Of a stretch of 45,423 nt of DNA, positions 43,992-45,423 are shown piece after piece (position 1 is the stretch's first letter; each line of letters opens with the position of its first letter). The notes beneath the pieces were generated by a model that saw only the letters and a list, made by a program, of their open reading frames with translations, had not been told where the DNA came from and ran no database searches. Made by a program: the position numbers and the translations under genes. Source of the DNA: an uncultured Erysipelotrichaceae bacterium (GTDB taxonomy: Bacteria; Bacillota_I; Bacilli_A; Erysipelotrichales; Erysipelotrichaceae); contig CATJXY010000028.1 in the NCBI GenBank assembly GCA_949744505.1, forward strand, positions 1-45,423, in the 5' to 3' direction.

Positions 43992-44550
43992 ATGACTTTT
44001 GTTTACGATATTCTTTAATATCATTTTTTAATATTTTAAGGGCTTCTTTTTCTCCGATATTTTTTATCAATTCAAGATATTTCTCATATGTTGCGGCTGT
44101 GTCAGGATGCATCAGAGTTCTATCTAAGCCATTCATGAAATAGTTATAGGCACTTGCTTGTGTGTATTTTTCTTTTTGATAAATACGGCTTGCGGAAATC
44201 CTATCACAAATAGATTCAGCAATATAATTCAATTTCATGGGATTTGCGGTAAGCAAATGTGTTGTTTTATTAACATCTACCCAATATTCCCAGTGATGTG
44301 GGTTAGCACCTTTATGATGAAGCCATCCCATTGAATAACCATTAACTTCTTTTTCTTTATCAATAGGGCTACGATTTCCTTGATAATATCGAACCCCGGC
44401 GAAAAATTCCACAGGAGAGTATTTAGATAGATCATGACATAATCCTTGTTTATATAGTCCTATTTTAAAACAATACTTTGTTACAAGAAGTTTATGGGAA
44501 GTTATCGTTTTGAAGTGTCCCCACAATCGAAATAAAAAAGACTTTTTCAT
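43990..44550 (-). CDS. DUF5662 family protein
   Basis: 186 residues. The sequence fits the DUF5662 family: HDLSKYSPVEF (H39, D40), a WLHHKGANPHHWEYW motif (H78, H79, H85, H86) and a helical C-terminus. The HD and paired-histidine motifs suggest a metal-binding, possibly hydrolytic, fold related to HD-domain proteins, but I know of no proven activity. AAGGTC lies upstream of the ATG. A single gene, inserted between the Asp23 gene and nusB on the opposite strand. Confidence 0.8.
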   Translation of the reverse strand: MKKSFLFRLWGHFKTITSHKLLVTKYCFKIGLYKQGLCHDLSKYSPVEFFAGVRYYQGNRSPIDKEKEVNGYSMGWLHHKGANPHHWEYWVDVNKTTHLLTANPMKLNYIAESICDRISASRIYQKEKYTQASAYNYFMNGLDRTLMHPDTAATYEKYLELIKNIGEKEALKILKNDIKEYRKQKS

Positions 44551-44573
44551 AAATGACCTTCTTTCTAGAATAT

Positions 44574-44602
44574 ATTATAGCAAGAATTCTTTAAAATTGA
44601 AT
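44574..44602 (-). promoter_or_regulatory. Promoter of the DUF5662 gene
   Basis: On the minus strand ATTCAA (44597-44602), a 17-base spacer and TATAAT (44574-44579). It is divergent from, and close to, the nusB promoter. Confidence 0.55.
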
Positions 44603-44609
44603 CTTATTA

Positions 44610-44638
44610 TTTAAACAAATCAGTTTTCGTGATAAAAT
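44610..44638 (+). promoter_or_regulatory. Promoter of nusB-xseA
   Basis: TTTAAA (44610-44615), a 17-base spacer and TAAAAT (44633-44638) with an extended TG at 44630-44631. A second TATAAT at 44642-44647 touches the ribosome binding site and is unlikely to be used. Confidence 0.55.
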
Positions 44639-44660
44639 AGCTATAATGGAGGGAATTTGT

Positions 44661-45038
44661 ATGAACCGACATATGCAAAGAGAAAAAGCGATGACTTGTT
44701 TATATCAATCATTGCTTCTAAAAAAAGATGTGAATGAAATTGCTGAAGAAGTGCTTCAATGTAAGAAGGAAGAAATGGATGATTTTTATATTACATTGAT
44801 TTATAAAACGATGGAAAATAAAGACCGATATATCAGTTATATCAATGAGGTATTAAAGGATTGGACTTTTTCACGTTTGGGATATATTGAGCAGGCTATA
44901 TTACTTTTGGCGTGCAGTGAGTTGGATAACCAAACAGCTCATGCTGCAGTAATCATAGATGAATCAGTAAGACTTACAAAAAGCTATTGTGATGAAGCCG
45001 CATATAAATTGATTAATGGTGTATTGGATCGGCTATGA
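44661..45038 (+). CDS. nusB: Transcription antitermination factor NusB
   Basis: 126 residues from ATG 44661, which has GGAGGG 7 bases upstream; the in-frame ATG at 44646 overlaps that site. NusB binds boxA with S10 during rRNA transcription. The all-helical fold is shown by REKAMTCLYQSLL at the start, DWTFSRLGYIEQAILLLACSEL in the middle and VIIDESVRLTKSYCDEAAYKLINGVLD at the end. The stop overlaps the xseA start (ATGA), the conserved nusB-xseA neighbourhood. Confidence 0.93.
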   Translation: MNRHMQREKAMTCLYQSLLLKKDVNEIAEEVLQCKKEEMDDFYITLIYKTMENKDRYISYINEVLKDWTFSRLGYIEQAILLLACSELDNQTAHAAVIIDESVRLTKSYCDEAAYKLINGVLDRL

Positions 45039-45423
45039 GAAATCGTGTTTATACGGTCAGTGAGATTGTTAAAACACTGAAAAACAAGCTTGATTTAGAT
45101 CCGGGGTTGCAAAAAATTATTGTTCAAGGAGAGATATCAAATTTTACAGCTCATCGAAGCGGACATTGGTATTTTACTTTGAAAGATGCGGGTTGTAGGA
45201 TATCTTGTGTCATGTTTGCTTCTTATGTTTCGAGATGTAATTTTCATCCTAAAGAAGGAGTTAAAGTTTTGATTCAAGCTAATACGAGTATTTTTGAGGC
45301 ATCTGGACAACTTCAGCTTTATGTGCAAGCAATGAAACAAGATGGCATAGGAGATTATTACCAACAGTTTGAATTGCTGAAAAAGAAGTTATTTGATGAA
45401 GGATATTTTGATCCAAATCATAA
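45035..45423 (+). CDS. xseA: Exodeoxyribonuclease VII large subunit, 3' end outside window
   Basis: 129 codons, open to the right edge. The visible part is the N-terminal OB-fold domain: MRNRVYTVSEIVKTLK, GEISNFTAHRSGHWYFTLKD and the following CVMF and EGVKVLI. XseA with XseB degrades single-stranded DNA into oligonucleotides. The ATG overlaps the nusB stop (ATGA), so translation is coupled. The catalytic domain lies outside the window. Confidence 0.9.
   Translation, partial: MRNRVYTVSEIVKTLKNKLDLDPGLQKIIVQGEISNFTAHRSGHWYFTLKDAGCRISCVMFASYVSRCNFHPKEGVKVLIQANTSIFEASGQLQLYVQAMKQDGIGDYYQQFELLKKKLFDEGYFDPNH

Noticed and set aside
44642..44647. Perfect TATAAT just before nusB taken as its -10
   Set aside because: Transcription would start within or after the GGAGGG ribosome binding site (44648-44653); the TAAAAT at 44633 fits better.
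1..45423. CRISPR arrays, insertion sequences, prophage genes, tRNA or rRNA genes
   Set aside because: Nothing seen: no repeated spaced units, no transposase or integrase motifs, no cloverleaf or rRNA sequence. The compact secretion operon has no mobility genes or flanking repeats that I could find.

Overview
The window is AT-rich, densely coded DNA from a low-GC Gram-positive bacterium (Bacillota). Gene content and order resemble Bacillus housekeeping clusters. A single-chain alpha2 glycyl-tRNA synthetase, a pyruvate kinase without the Bacillus C-terminal extension, and loss of several Bacillus neighbours point to an Erysipelotrichia-like lineage; that placement is inference. Sporulation genes (yqfC, yqfD, an uninterrupted pro-sigK, spoIIIAH) suggest a spore former or a recent descendant of one. 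I saw no transposase, CRISPR array, tRNA or rRNA.

Layout. 1-484: end of a small membrane protein gene and a small unknown gene. 600-1943: scpA-scpB (chromosome condensation) with promoter and terminator. 1961-8145: DNA repair and replication start, polA-mutM-coaE-dnaB-dnaI. 8146-10628: glycolysis, pfkA-pyk. 10631-12652 (minus): M42 aminopeptidase and an RluD-type pseudouridine synthase. 12659-19112: yqfC-yqfD-phoH-ABC-F-ybeY-cdd-era-recO. 19178-24331: glyS-dnaG-rpoD-trmK, the macromolecular synthesis cluster. 24349-25185 (minus): rpsD with a structured leader. 25254-29342: ezrA-cysteine desulfurase-thiI. 29334-29814: two tiny genes, one extremely Asn/Gln-rich. 29860-31316: relQ and, convergently, pro-sigK. 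31377-33045 (minus): a second ABC-F protein. 33255-39904: a compact type VII secretion-like operon. 39915-43040: truB-ribF-rsmF-like. 43042-45423: spoIIIAH, an Asp23 protein, a DUF5662 gene (minus), nusB and the start of xseA.

The most unusual region is 33255-39904. It holds two WXG100 proteins, a 642-residue lipoprotein with an Ig-like (Big_2) C-terminus, a 1288-residue EssC-like FtsK/SpoIIIE ATPase in which only the first motor domain keeps a P-loop, and a YukD/EsaB ubiquitin-like protein. The EsaA, EssA and EssB membrane components of known Firmicutes type VII systems are absent, so this may be a reduced variant in which the lipoprotein serves as an envelope partner.

A second theme is sporulation control. 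sigK, yqfC, spoIIIAH and the two tiny genes are each preceded by sequences resembling mother-cell sigma-E promoters. At spoIIIAH this promoter lies inside a hairpin that looks like an intrinsic terminator and also masks the gene's ribosome binding site in read-through RNA.
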